Shown here: positions 1-12,379 of the stretch, piece after piece | How the letters are laid out: each line of letters starts with the position of its first letter | Numbering within the stretch: position 1 is the first letter of the stretch | Assembly: GCA_900660155.1 (NCBI GenBank) | Contig: CABFPE010000559.1 | Coordinates: 380,754 to 444,753, forward strand | Reading direction: 5' to 3' | Length of the DNA: 64,000 nucleotides | Origin: Hofstenia miamia | Taxonomy: Eukaryota > Xenacoelomorpha > Acoela > Hofsteniidae | Translations under genes and position numbers: made by a program | Notes under the pieces: generated by a model | Told to the model about the DNA's origin: nothing | Seen by the model: only the letters and a program-made list of their open reading frames with translations | The model's database searches: none

Positions 1-31
<31 letters not shown>

Positions 32-32
32 C
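1..32. repeat. (TA)n microsatellite at window edge
   Basis: Uninterrupted TA dinucleotides run from the first base. It is one of many similar tracts in the window. Confidence 0.95.
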
Positions 33-3000
33 TGTGGCCAAAATAATAGAGTGCCTTTTATTTTTTAGGAAATTTTAATCATATTTGCTACTAAAAGCAG
101 TATAATGCATTGAGCTCTATTATTCAAACCCATTTTTTGCATCAGGGTTCCTATTTGTTAAAAGGTACTATATTGATTGCAAATCATTGATTCTGGCCAG
201 ATAAGCAAAACTTTTTTTAATTGTTTGTTCTGTAGGCTGTAACGCAATTACTGTTTGTTTTTGTGAAAAATCGGTAGAAACTGTGATCTTAGCATGTCTT
301 GACGTCTGCCTGTCATATGTACCTTTAATATGAACTGAAATTTGGAGGGCATAGTTTTCCAAATTTTAACTTTTTACGGTGATTCTACAAATCTCAGCTC
401 CTATTTACATGCTGGACTATGTAATAAATATAAATAATTTCGAAATGTGACTTCCAAAATGTGAGAATTTTAAAATTTATTTCAAAGGTCAAAAGTTATT
501 TGCAATTTGAATTATTGAATGTACTTTCTTTGTGTAAAACTAAAACGTATATTAATTTGTTTTGAATTTTGTTAGCTTTTCATATCAATCTTTTAGCTGT
601 CTGACAATAAATTTCGAAGAATTTATTTCTTTGGTATGCACAAATTGTATGAATTACAGTAGTTAATTATTTACAGCAACAATAAAAGCTTGACGTTTAC
701 AGGCCTAAGCCCATAAAATAGGATTGTTAACTAGTTATGGATTGTGTGACACTATAATAAATTAGTAATATTTATTGGAAAACGTTAAATATCCGAAGTC
801 GGTTTTATATAATATCAGGATATTCCTGTAATTCAAATATTGAAAATATTGAGAAACCTTTTTGCCTAAGCTTAAGTATGAGTAAAAAATTCAAAAATGA
901 TTAATGTTAAGTTTATTCCAGTCTTAATACAAAATTATTACTGTTCCTTATCCTTCACGAAAAGTGCATTCTTTCCTATTTTACTTTTTTTAATGTTTAT
1001 GAACTTGAGAATTACTTAACCCTAAAGAAAAATGACCTGATCAATTTTTTTCAATTTGTGGTCTTTTCTATGAAAATATTGTAAGCACTTATAGCTCATT
1101 AATAGTAATAAACAGTCTCAAATTTGAAATTATCACTGGATAGAAAATTATCTCCTCTTTCATTTTTATTTTCAATTCGCGACCCTGTACCAGCCCGTCC
1201 GGACCAACTACTTCTGACATTGCCCACTGCGTCCTCGGACAGGATCGGGTGATCTACTCACACAGCATTAATAGTTGAGGTGCATTGTTTCTGCCATCAA
1301 CCTTATTCTCTCAAAACTAGGTATGGAAAGATTTTTGAATGTTTTTTGTAAAACTCGGACTTCCCAATGAAATAATTCCATATTTTAATGTAGTTCAAAT
1401 ACATTAACAAATTTTATGACATAGCAGAGAAGCAAACTTCCTTATAGAATTGTCCAATTTCCTATAGACTTGGGAACAGAGATTATTTGACTAACCATAT
1501 GCCGAGTCGACTGTGATTGCGAGCTGCGATGATTTTTGAAAAATTACGGCCGGATTCCATCGTTTGAACATAGACAGCAATCCTAATCAGGTTCGCCCTG
1601 ACTATACATTATTGGTGAGTTACGCCTCCTTTATTAAGCGATATTTGAATAAATACGTAGTTTATGTTTTCTAAGCTTTATAATTAACATACATTAATAC
1701 AATCACCTTCGGCACAAAAAGATAGTTGTATATTCAATGGCATTCTTTAACATAGTCTTTGAATGAAGTACTGCAACTTTCAAGTCTTGTTTGAAGGTAA
1801 TTTACCAAATGTGAATTTCCGATAGAGAAAGAAGATTACTTTGGTAAACTGATAACTACTACAGAAGTGTTATTCTTTAGTACCAAGCACACCCCAAACA
1901 TTTTGCAAAATTTTTATCATCTTTAAAATATTTTACAACAATTGCTCTCGGCTTTATTGCTTAGAATGTAGAGTTGCTACCATAATTATGTGAGGTATTT
2001 TACCACTTACCCACAAGGTTACAAAAACAAAAATGTAGAGATTGCGTTTTAATTTTAATACGCTATAAGCATGTAGGTGCCACTATCACTTTTCAAAACT
2101 TTCAAAAACTTATCGACAATTTCATTTTGCATGCCCAATTACTTAATAAAGTCAGCACCTTTTACATTTTGTTTCCACATAAGTTCCAAAATGGAATATG
2201 GTTTATATGTCTATTTGGCCTAATAGGAAAAATGTGGTTGGAAATCTACTGCAAGGTCTTAACTCAAAGCCTTTCATTTGGATTTAGATTCTCATGTCCC
2301 TAGACATACTCATTTCAATTGCTTGAAGCTAAAGAAGGCAGTAATTAACAATTACTTATAAATAATGGAATCAATGAATATTTGATGAGAATTACATTTA
2401 TAGATAAAACCAATAAAACGAACCATTTTGCTAAACACAGTTAACTAAGGCTTATATTTTTATCTGTGCTTAAATGCGTTTATCTCATGTTTCTGGGAGC
2501 ATACAAAAGGATTAATGTCTTACGTCATTTTGAGACAATACCGTAGCATTGTATGCGTTAAGCCGCTAATATTGTTATTTTTTTCAAGGTTGTGCAAAAC
2601 CAAATTATTCTGACAGGAATTAATTTTAAAATTACGACTGGTGCATTGGTGCAAGTATCAGTACAGTTTCATGCACAAACACTTGGTTTGCACAATCAGT
2701 GGCAATAGTAATGAAAAAATTAATTAAAAGTTAAATTAAAATTTTCTGTTAAATATATTCAGCATAAAAAAAATTGCACGCAAATAGTTTTTTTCCAAGA
2801 GTATAAGGATTAAACTTAAATTTTTATAAATAGATTTTCCAATTTTCAACTATTCTCTCCTGTTTTCCACTTATTGCATTCTCAGAAATTTGCCTGTAGC
2901 CATTCCAGAATTTGACTTTGCGTTTGCTTGTGGTTCTTAAATATTTTACTACAATGAACGTTTCCTGGTTTGTCATAAAGCAAGAAAGGATCTCCTGTTT

Positions 3001-3370
3001 TTTTTTCGATCACTCAACATTTCGAGTAAGCCTCAATTGCATAGAGAGCACAATATGAGACAGCGTCCTGATAGTTTTTTGCGTATTGCATTGACAATCT
3101 GAAACAAGCCTTTTTTACAATTCATTACTGCTGGGGACATACAATTTTCTACATAGTCCACTGGAGTCTTTGATTTCAAAGACTTTGAAGTAAAAATTTA
3201 CTACTATTCATTTTCCTAAACATTAATGATAAAATTTCTGAGAGATCCACTAAAATTTATATGGAAAACGATCCTTAGTTCATGATGCCTTTAAGATATT
3301 TTAAATTTAGGATATCTCAATTTTAAGCATTTTTTGATATGCTATGTAAATGTACGGCATAAGTAGTTTG
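33..3370. other. AT-rich noncoding stretch, no gene recognised
   Basis: I see no exon with recognisable protein similarity on either strand. A GC-richer island at about 1177-1270 and another near 1500-1620 stand out, but I recognise neither as a gene or a repeat family. This could be an upstream intron of the HCN gene that ends at 6133, but no HCN exon is visible here. Confidence 0.5.
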
Positions 3371-3375
3371 TATAC

Positions 3376-3379
<4 letters not shown>

Positions 3380-3423
<44 letters not shown>

Positions 3424-3446
3424 ATATATATATATATATATATATA
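3380..3446. repeat. (TA)n microsatellite
   Basis: Two adjoining TA tracts are separated by a short TATGTATG interruption. Translations through them give only Ile-Tyr runs and are not genes. Confidence 0.95.
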
Positions 3447-4634
3447 ACATTTGGGTGATTTCGCTCCTGTAATATAATGGATTCTGAGGGCGGAGTCATA
3501 TCTTTGGCCAAGAATGTTTCATTTCGAGGAAGGCGCCATTTTTATTGATATATAATGGCTTCCCATAACTAGATAATAAAGGGCAATCGTAAAATTTGTT
3601 TTATTGATTTATTGATATATATATATATATATGATTTCATGTTATTTCTCATGAAGCAGATCGAAATGTGTTAGAATACTAAAAGCGCATGGGGCGCTAT
3701 TTGAGAACCGAACATTAAGTTGTTGACCTTCATCTTAGTGTCTATATTAATCAGTCAGAGTACAGATCAGTCTGAATTTTACAGCTGAAGCCTCACCGGA
3801 AGCATCGAAATCTTAGCAAACCCGATCCAACCTGAAACAAAAAGACAACTGATTCGATCTGTAACCCGAATTCGGGTTGAGTTTCAGAACCCATTTTGCG
3901 TAACATGTAATTAATAAGTGTTATAAATTTTCTATTGCAGTAATTACTGGCCAAAACGAGGAGAATAATGAAGTCTCCACTCGAGCAAGACAAAAAACAA
4001 ATCCAAGCTTTGCCTGAACCCTGTTCCGGAAACGTGTTGGGTCGAGGAACTAATGAGTCAAAAAAAGAGATGCTATCTTCCTGCTTACGGATGTACATGG
4101 GTTTTGAAATTTTGATTACTTCATGCCTATCTAACTCATATACACCTTTTTTAGCATTTTGTTTAAAAGTGTAGAAAATATAAAACTCAAGACTAAAATA
4201 AACGGATCAATCGTTCAGACTAAATTGATCTTTGGTAAAAAAAAATTGTTTTTGGATCAAAAAATCATTGGTGCAACTGTGCTGCCAAGTTAGCCCACCT
4301 GCAGTAAGTGCTATTAAAGTTATAAACAATGTTTTGAAAAATAAAATTAGCATTTTGAAATTTTACATTACTATTATATACGTTTATGAAACTCAATTAA
4401 GGATTATCAAATTCAGACTGTAAATTTTATTAGAAGTTTCTAGCAAATCGAAAGATTGAAAATTTTACATTTTTTAAAAGTACCATAAAAATGGTGCCAC
4501 ACTATCCAGCTTCATAAGTTGTGAAAGAACATGCTTTAAAAAATCAATATGTTTTATTATTTTATACCAATGTATGTCAAATTCTATTATTTTAATGATG
4601 AATTGACTTGTAAAGTCATCAGTTCATCGCACAC

Positions 4635-4678
4635 CAAAAGAGTGCCGCAGCACACTGGCGGTTGGGAACCAGCCTAAC
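4635..4678. mobile_element. Possible hAT-type terminal remnant
   Basis: Read on the minus strand this is GGCTGGTTCCCAACCGCC followed by a GTGCTGCGGCAC block, which looks like the terminal inverted repeat of common hAT MITEs (CAGnGGTTCCCAACC type). I did not find the partner end, so it is at best a solo end. Confidence 0.35.
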
Positions 4679-5735
4679 AAAACTATGAACTTCTTAATTT
4701 TTCACAAGAATTTAATTTACTAAGGGTGGTCAATACGACTGTTGCTTTGCACCCCTGCACTCAACAAGGAATTTTTTGATTCAGGAATGCCACTAGTTCA
4801 GTTCTCGTAAAGTTTCAAAGGGCAAAGACTTAGACAAAAGCAGTCATGTTTGGCCAGACAAAGATCTTTTTTGAAATTCAGTTTGATTCGAACATGAATC
4901 AATGTTGACTTTACAAGATTTTCGAAACCGCTGTTAAATTTTTTCATTGTAACGTTTATTGCATAGCAACAATAACGCTGTAATGAAACTTCTGAAAAAT
5001 TCAACTATATTTTGAAGAATAACTTTCTTTTCAGATAAGCATTAAAAAATCTCTGCACTGATAGCTAAGCAATATGTCAGTTACTCATGGATAACAAAGT
5101 TTTATAAAATAGAGACATATACTTTAGAAATTGTGAAAATTACAAATATAGGTTCCGTTTTTTTACAGCTTCACCAAATGCACCTTTATTATAACTTTTC
5201 TATAAATGAGAATCATATTATTCTGCCTTACCAATGTTCCTTCCATTCCTTACTGTTCTTCATTCTATTATTACTAATATATACAACTCTTATTATAAAT
5301 TCACACAAACTTAAAATTTACTACACAAATAATTTTAATTGTCAGGTTTTTGAAATTGTTTGTAAAAAGTGTCAGTATATGAATTTTTTTTATTTATCTG
5401 TAAACTTTAAACAGCCTTCAGTTCTTTTTACAAACCGATTTTTTACATTTAGAAAAAATTTTTTCCAATGCCCATTTGGACACTTGGAAATCGCAAGGCA
5501 CAGAAAAATCAATTGGTTAATATGCTGTAATGTACCGCTGAGCCTAAAATATTTGAAATATTAAATATTTTTTCATTGAAAAAATTCCGATTTTCAAAAA
5601 GTTGTTGAATTTTCTCCATATCTAATATTTCTATATATGTAGATAGATCTCCAAAACTATTGAACCGCGGTGCCTTCAGATTATTACAGAAATAAGTGAC
5701 ATTTAAATTACTTTGGAATGAAAACGTTTATTTAG

Positions 5736-6133
5736 AAATTTGTTTACTGGCCAAAGTCAAACGCACTGCTAGTATCAGAGCCGAAACCTACTGCAATCTA
5801 TACAGTTTGGACTTCCACGATTTTACCGAGGTTCTCAAAGAGTTTCCTGGCATGCGGCGGACTATGGAAGAAGTCGCCAAAGAGAGATTGGAAAAATTAG
5901 GGAAAACTACAAACATAATTCGAAAGAAGGAGTCGAAAGTATATTCACAGGAGCAACAAGCCGACATTGTGGGGTTAGTGAGAAGACTGTCTGAAATTGT
6001 GGAGCAAAGACAGTTTGTTGCCAACAGAGACAGTGCTAATCTTCAAACGTTTTTCAATCGAATGAATGATTCTTGTGAGGAATCGCCAGGAGACTCCTAT
6101 GTTTCAACTCCACCTGAATCCAGCAAAGTGTAA
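5736..6133 (+). CDS. HCN (hyperpolarisation-activated cyclic-nucleotide-gated) channel, last exon
   Basis: Last coding exon of an HCN-type cation channel, a plasma-membrane channel carrying the pacemaker current and opened by hyperpolarisation with cAMP modulation. The exon begins after a TTTAG acceptor in phase 1, so the first codon (Glu of the GEICLL motif) takes its G from the previous exon. It then encodes EICLLAK...RTASIRAETYCNLYSL, the phosphate-binding cassette of the cyclic-nucleotide-binding domain including the Arg-Thr-Ala that contacts the nucleotide phosphate. The final CNBD helix (FTEVLKEFPGMRRTMEEVA) and a short polar tail ending SSKV follow. HCN families have RGRRTASVRADTYC at this place, so identity is firm at domain level. 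I could not find the preceding exons (S1-S6, pore, C-linker) between 1 and 5735, so the upstream intron is probably long. The tail is much shorter than in vertebrate HCNs. Confidence 0.9.
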
Positions 6134-6267
6134 ATTTTGTAATTTTGTAAAGATGATATTTTTAAAAATGCTGAAATTTTTATTAAATTTATTTGGATTT
6201 GTTTACAGCGAGATTATATTTATAAATTATTTATTTTTATTACATCAACTATTTATAATTTATCCAA

Positions 6268-6273
6268 AATAAA
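6268..6273 (+). promoter_or_regulatory. Polyadenylation signal of the HCN gene
   Basis: The first AATAAA lies about 135 nt after the HCN stop codon, at the usual place for a poly(A) signal in a short AT-rich 3' UTR. Confidence 0.6.
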
Positions 6274-6899
6274 TTCCAATTTTTGTATCATTATTTCGGA
6301 AACGATCATTACTATCTTTATCTTTGATATTGTTATCTTTACTCTTGGATTATTCTTCTACAGATGCGAAAAACTCTAATCTCAACAGTTATTAATTAAG
6401 CAAATTATGTATACTAATAATATTACAAACAAAATAATATTCCATAAAATCCACTGAATCATTTTCAACAGCTTTCGAAGTAAATCTGCTAATACGTCTC
6501 CAAGAATTCATAGAGTGATTCGAACGTGCTGCCTCGATTGGAAAAGACTGCAGTCAAAAGATGCAACCTTTTGCCTGAAAGATGGTTGTGGTTAGGCTTA
6601 GAGTTGAATTTGATTGCATAGAAAAAAAATTTACGATAATACTCTAGTATCTTTATGAATAGTTTGACAAGAGAGTATATTTGATACATTTCGTACTACA
6701 TCATCTTATTCAGAAGCACAGACTTCTCAAGTCGGTTAAGGATTTGCAGGTTCTATCTTTCCTACAAGAAAGTGCCAGCACATCTCATTGAAAGATCTTG
6801 TCTACAATTAGGTTCCGTGATTAAGAGTTGCAGAGGAGAGTTTATCTACGACAGGGGTTCCAGACTTACAGGGCAAATAAACGGTGAGTCCGTAAATCC

Positions 6900-7760
6900 A
6901 AAAGAAGAGATATTACTTTCCAAACTTCCCCCAAGTTCTCTTGGCAGAGTGTGGATTCAAGCATAAATGTCCGATTGATCTGAACAAATTCGTCCCTTTC
7001 GCTGTCGAATTGCTGGCACTACTACTTGGAATAAACATAAGCAATGACACCATTGACATATCGATCTTGGCGTATNTCCAAACTTCCCCCAAGTTCTCTT
7101 AGCAGAGTGTGGCTTCAAGCAACAAATTCGTCCCTTTCACTGTCGAATTGCTGGCACTACTACGTGGAATAAGTTCAAAGTGTAGAGCACCTTCAAATTA
7201 TTTTCCAATTTCCATAAAACATAAGCAATGACCCCATTGACAAATCGATCTTGTCGTATGACTGACGGAGTTGCTTCAACACTTGTAATCCGCAATTGCT
7301 TTTCCAGAATTCGTTTTTCAATAGAATATTAAACAGTTGANCACTACTACTTGGAATAAACATAAGCAATGACACCATTGACATATCGATCTTGGCGTAT
7401 GACTGGCGGAGTTGCTTCAGCACGTATAACCCAGCACTTGCTTCGATTGAAAATTATCAGATAACTCTGCTTTTTGTCCGAAGTCAAAATACTTTTCCAG
7501 AATTCGTTTTTCAATAGAATATTGAACAGTTTACGATAAATCTCCACTCCTTCTTTGCTTGTGTTTCAGTTAACTCGTGAGAATCTTGACATGATTCCTC
7601 TATGCAAAATAAAGTCACTGAAAGTGACCATAAATTAATCCTTTACTGGCACTGAACCGGAGTACTTGATGATCGTTCGTCATCTAAGAAAACTTGCGAA
7701 GCTCCATTGTCAAACTATTTCGCTTTCCCCGAACAATGCGCAATCTTATGATTCATGATG
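6900..7760 (-). mobile_element. Degenerate mariner-family DNA transposon, internally duplicated
   Basis: On the minus strand a stretch ending near 7347 reads FWKSILTSDKKQSYL, then RSKCWVIRAEATPP and RQDRYVNGVIAYVY. In another frame this is followed by CQQFDSERDEFVQINR. This matches the order in mariner transposases: the TGDEKW motif with the first catalytic Asp, KxKxxWxxPGEP, then the QQLDRL block. The reading is broken by frame changes and stops. Three partly overlapping copies of the same segment lie between 6917 and 7430, joined by single Ns at 7076 and 7341, so part of the mess is probably assembly. No terminal repeats were identified. Confidence 0.6.
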
Positions 7761-8347
7761 GACCTTTGAACNAACTTATGACTCATGATGGCTGATTTGA
7801 ATCGTTTGTAGCACTTGAACTACAGTTCCTTCACATTCTGCATCACAAATCTCTTTCGGAGAATCTCTTCTGAAAGATCAAACCACTTTATCAATATAGA
7901 TCAGAGATATAATGATTAAGAAAAATTGAGTAAGTCTCACAAATCAAGGGGCTCCGATTGCTCCTGTATGGAATACGCATATTAAAATGTTTTCTGAATT
8001 TTTTGGCAAATAAAACCTAGTAAATCGATGAAATCGTAAGAGAAATCTGTCATGTATACAATTAGGAGTCTTTTACTTTTTTAATTTTATGAATAATTCT
8101 AAGGACCTTAGAATTAAGATAAGACATGAAATTGAAGCTGCTATACTGCATTTATCCAATTTATGCAATTTAGTTGTTTCAATCGTTTGTCTTATCTGTA
8201 AATAATAGCATTGCCTTCTAATTGTTTAGGTATTTATTTGGCATTTTTCCAATTGTTTTGTTTTACTTTCGTTCAAAATCAATATATTTAAACTTGAAAT
8301 TCTAAATTTACATCTGCATATACTCAGTATTCATTTGCAAATTCTAG

Positions 8348-8587
8348 TATATTGGTTTATCTAGTGGACAACTATCAAGAAGAATTAAAGAACATAAGAG
8401 CAGTTCTAGTATATCTAATCATCTAAATAAATGCGGTCTAAATGTTGAAACAAAAATGCTACATCAGATATCAAGATCAAGTTATTTAAAAATTATTGAG
8501 AATATTTTTATAAAGTTCTTGCAACCAAGTTTGAATACAAAAGAGGACTATATTTATAAATTAAATTTACCAATTTTTAAAATTTAG
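8348..8587 (+). mobile_element. Penelope-like element fragment: GIY-YIG endonuclease end
   Basis: A reading frame starting YIGLSSGQLSRRIKEHK continues to SNHLNKCG and later LKIIENIFIKFLQPSLN. This is the layout of the C-terminal GIY-YIG nuclease of Penelope-like retroelements: YIG, an Arg-x-x-EH helix, SxIxxHL, then a terminal Glu and a closing PxLN. The reverse transcriptase is not visible upstream, so this is a truncated fossil. It could instead come from another retroelement carrying this nuclease. Confidence 0.6.
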
Positions 8588-9900
8588 AAAATTATAATTA
8601 TTATTGCAATAGCCGGTAAATTTAGAGGGAATAATTTGTAAAGAAACTGCAGATGACTTTGTATGTCGAATATATCTGCATGTTCTTATTAAGTTTAAAT
8701 CCTAGTATGTTTTTGAATGATGAGTTATTACGAATTTATTCTAGCCTTTTCAGTGCTGAGGTACATAATTTTGTACCAATTAAAATTGTGTAAATTTCAA
8801 AGATATACTATTTTTTTGAAACATACCACCAGCTAAATTATTCAAGTCCAAAAATAAGCTGGCACTGAAGAGGCTAAGATGAAATTTTTTAATATCAGCA
8901 AATGAATTTATTTCATTAATATATTAACATACATATGAGAAAACGCTAAAGTGCAGGTATACAAAATGCCAAACTTGGTATACAATGCAAATTAAGAATG
9001 TGTTAACCATGTTTTATCAACAATATTTACAGAGAAACATTTAAAAAATCCAGAAATATGTTGCTAAGAATTATATTAGCTGTATTCAACTGTTTTTTTT
9101 ATAATTGCTAGCAAGATGTATGAGATTTTTTCTTGCCAGCTGTTCCAAAAAATATGCTTGCATAAACTAATAAAGTGACGTAATCACTTAAGGATGAAAC
9201 CTTGTAGTCGAATTTGGAAAAAACAATTATAAAAAGTTAATGTAACATAAATATACTTTGTTTCGTTATTATCTTTGTGTTAAAATACCATAATTGATTT
9301 GTAAAATTGACATTAATCTGAAGAGATTATGTTAAATGAGAGTCTCCAAGAAAGGTTTGTTATGAAAATGGCCCATAATTCCTAAATATTTGAAATTTAA
9401 ATATCATATGCTTCATTTGAAGAAACTCACCGAGTTAAGTTGAACATTCTTTGACTGAAGTGGGCAACTTCGACATGCGAGATTGCTAATTAGTTCAACA
9501 AAAGGTTAATATATTTAATACATTATTCTTGAAATAGTTCATGAAGGATTTTTAACAGTCATTCTAGTTCTTGCAAAATATCTTAATTTCAATCAAGACA
9601 AAACACAATTCAGCATATTAATTGCAACGCAATAACAAATAATAAATATGATAAAACTGTTTCTTCACGGCCATTTAAAAGCTTTGAAATGAACTTTTGA
9701 AAGAATTCTTGGAATCAGTAAATAAATAAATTTAAATTGTTATTTAACGCAATTTTGCTTGCGAATCAAAAAGCTTAGGATGTTCCAAGAGTCTTTCACC
9801 ACCATCATCCTCAACTGACGAAAACTAAGACTGCGGTACCTCTATTAAGCTATTTTTGTATCTTTTTAATTATTTTATTGTTAAATAGTACATATATACA
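8588..9900. other. AT-rich noncoding stretch, nothing recognised
   Basis: No coding exon, RNA gene or clear repeat family seen. Confidence 0.5.
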
Positions 9901-10705
9901 TGTATTTATATATATATGAATTTTGTAAATATATGTATATGTCCAAATTTGTAGTTATTTAGATTTCAAAATAATTATATATTAATTTTATGTGGTGTTA
10001 GTTTCAAATTACACTTATAATGAAATTATAATATCTTTCGCAACGTCAATTACAAAAATGACAGTGTCAATTTTGCATATATGGTTTACTTCAATTTTGG
10101 TAGAAAGGAGAGTAGACCTTGAAAAAATTATATGAAACTACCTTATCAAATTGTGTAAGCTAGTTTTTAAGGTTCAGTTGTGTATAGTATGAGAATATTT
10201 TTTATATCTATGAGGAACAAGAAAGGCTTCTACATGTATTGCTTCACTCACTTTTTCATGCTAACTTTTAAATTCCTAAATTTTTTTAGCATAGTTTGAA
10301 AANTATATATATATATATATGTTTTTTGTAAATATATGTATGTGTCTAAATTTGTAGCTATTTAGGTTTGAAAATAATTATATATTAATTTTATGTGGTG
10401 TTAGTTTCAAATTACACTTATAATGAAATTATAATATTTTTCTCAAAGTCAATTATAAAAATGACAGTGTCAATTTTGCATACATAGTTTACTTCAATTT
10501 TGGTAGAAAGGAGAGTATATCTTGAAAAAATTAAATGAAACTACCTTATCAAATTGTGTAAGCTAGTTTTTAAGGTTCACTTGTGTATAATATGAGAATA
10601 TTTTTTATATCTATGAGGTCCAAGGAAGGCTTCTATATGTATTGCTTCACTCACTTTTTCATGCTAACTTTTAAATTCCTAAATTTTTTTAGCATAGTTT
10701 GAAAA
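9901..10705. repeat. Tandem near-identical 402-bp duplication joined by one N
   Basis: The segment from about 9901 to 10302 is followed, after a single N at 10303, by a second copy at 10304-10705 (offset 403). The copies differ at scattered single bases. Examples: CCAAATTTGTAGTTATTTAG versus CTAAATTTGTAGCTATTTAG, and GAGGAACAAG versus GAGGTCCAAG. The single N marks a scaffold join, so allelic copies placed side by side are more likely than a true tandem repeat. Confidence 0.85.
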
Positions 10706-11028
10706 TTTTTCAAAGTAATCAAGCATAATTAAAAAACCAAAAAAAAACTTTAGCTTATGATGAATAATGCAAAAAGCTCAACTATTCAGGTGTTAAAATG
10801 TCTTTATTTCAGATGAATGTGTGAATATTTATTATTCAAAGCATTACTTAATTAGGATCGTGATAGACTTGCTGTAATTTTGCTTAATTGAAATTTCATC
10901 AATGAATTGAAACTTGAACTATGAGAATTTTGGATTCCAGCAAATTAGGGTGGATGTTCAATAATTGAATTATTATAGCAATCTTGTGATACCTTTAGCA
11001 ATTTTAATCAATAATGCATTCTCTGTTT

Positions 11029-11129
11029 CTATTTATTGCAAAGGCTTCCTTCTAGAATACACACGACATCTGCTTTAGTAGAACATGTTGAAATTACACC
11101 ATTTTCTTTTTTTAATTCTGCAGTCGCCT
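11029..11129 (-). CDS. Candidate fifth terminal exon of the LAMP gene (speculative)
   Basis: On the minus strand an acceptor (TTTACCATAG) is followed by a phase-1 open frame: a split Glu codon, then ATAELKKENGVISTCSTKAD and VVCILEGSLCNK, then a stop. An AATAAA overlaps the stop codon. Phase and orientation would allow splicing from LAMP exon 5 as for exons A-D, but there is no membrane span and the similarity is limited to a Cys placed after a short segment. The same DNA is also open on the plus strand. It may be part of another gene or chance. Confidence 0.2.
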
Positions 11130-11824
11130 CTATGGTAAATTTAGGTAAAGAAACGTGTTCAATGCAGCATATTAGAGAGTTTCTTGTTTGTACATATATC
11201 AAATTCTTTAGACAAATGTTAAAAATTCTCAACCCCTACAATAATGCTAGGATGAAGTGGCTCTATGCCCAATGTATTCTAGTTTGTAATTGTTCGAATA
11301 AATTTAATTTATAAAAAACAATCATTTTTCGGGCTTTATATGTTGATAATTAAATGTGTACTGGACTGCTGATATTCTTTTAACAAATTAATGATTTTTC
11401 ACCACGGAATCGCTAATATCCATAAAAATGGGCTTCTTACATTTGTAGAGCAACTTTCAAACAAAGTTGTTTCTGCACAGAAACATTGGTTTGTTTTTTT
11501 AAATAAAAACACCATCTGCGTTGCTCGTTTCTTTCATGACTTTGTTATAATTGCATTTTCGATTAAAAATTTTTAAAATTTTGAAATTCATGTTTTACTG
11601 ATGTCAGCTTTTACAATAAATTATATTCATTGATTTTTCCTGCTGCATTCCAGCAGGTTTGTATTTTTTGTTAAATATACCATTACTGAAAAAATAGATT
11701 TTAATTTAGTACTTATATATAGAATTTAGAATAATAAATTGACTAAATTGAATTTATTCAAAATTATCAATTTTCATTTGAAAATTGATTTATTCAAAAG
11801 TTCTTAAATTAGACTTTATCTCAT

Positions 11825-11830
11825 TTTATT
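11825..11830 (-). promoter_or_regulatory. Polyadenylation signal after LAMP exon D
   Basis: AATAAA on the minus strand about 95 nt beyond the exon D stop codon. It could also serve exon C, since none is seen in the short interval between C and D. Confidence 0.5.
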
Positions 11831-11925
11831 AACAATAATGTACATGAGGAACTATAATTGATTTGATAAATGATTTTCATAATCTCTTGACAGGGATTTT
11901 ATATTACAATTAAATTGTGAAATTT

Positions 11926-12080
11926 TTAAATGAATTCTTGGAGATTGACATTCTTTTTAAGAGATCTGGCCAAGAAGTAACCTGCTACAATTATAAGCAA
12001 AATGCCCAAAACAATGCAGATAATCATTAAAGGTAATAAGTCATGTGCCAAAAATTGGTAATCTTCCGGGCAGTCAATGG
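11926..12080 (-). CDS. LAMP alternative last exon D (membrane span and tail without Yxx-phi signal)
   Basis: The exon begins after TTTACTTTAG in phase 1. With the G ending exon 5 it reads AIDCPEDYQFLAHDL, a hydrophobic span (LLPLMIICIVLGILLIIVAG) and the tail YFLARSLKKNVNLQEFI. The Cys three residues after the split Ala matches the fourth LAMP-domain cysteine in exons A-C. Length is 155 nt against 149 nt in the other three, giving a 280-residue isoform. The tail has a basic juxtamembrane part but ends NLQEFI, with no Y-x-x-hydrophobic or Gly-Tyr motif, so lysosomal delivery by the usual adaptor route is doubtful for this form. An AATAAA lies about 95 nt downstream at 11825-11830. It is the last of the four exons in transcript order and lies 299 nt after exon C. 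Confidence 0.8.
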
Positions 12081-12379
12081 CTAAAGTAAAATTAAGTGAA
12101 TTCCATAAAACCTGTCTTGAAATTACATTCTAATAGATCTTAATGGGTTGGACACACATTAATTAACACCACTAATTGTTTAATGGAATATTTTTACACC
12201 ATGATTTTGTAAATATGATACAACGACAAAATATTTCTTACAATATATTCGAAATGATTCATAAAATAATAATAATATTGAAATTTTTTGAAGAATTGCA
12301 ATTTTTTAAAGAACTAGATTTTTAGATTTATGAATCAGATCTTTTCTATTCCACATTAACAAATAACAATCACTATTTT

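Noticed and set aside
1177-1620. tRNA-like GGTTCG word and GC-rich islands
   Set aside because: No cloverleaf with paired arms around the word. No tRNA or rRNA was found anywhere in the window.
3323-3511. Ile-Tyr repeat protein
   Set aside because: Translation of a (TA)n tract. The same occurs at several other TA tracts.
3793-4174. Overlapping open frames on both strands, with a good acceptor near 3942
   Set aside because: No recognisable similarity. Nearby CGGGTT words in both orientations suggest a repeat instead.
5133-5564. 143-codon plus-strand frame upstream of the HCN exon
   Set aside because: Composition is that of random AT-rich DNA (Phe, Leu, Ile, Asn, Tyr), with no domain and no good splice context. 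It does not encode any HCN segment.
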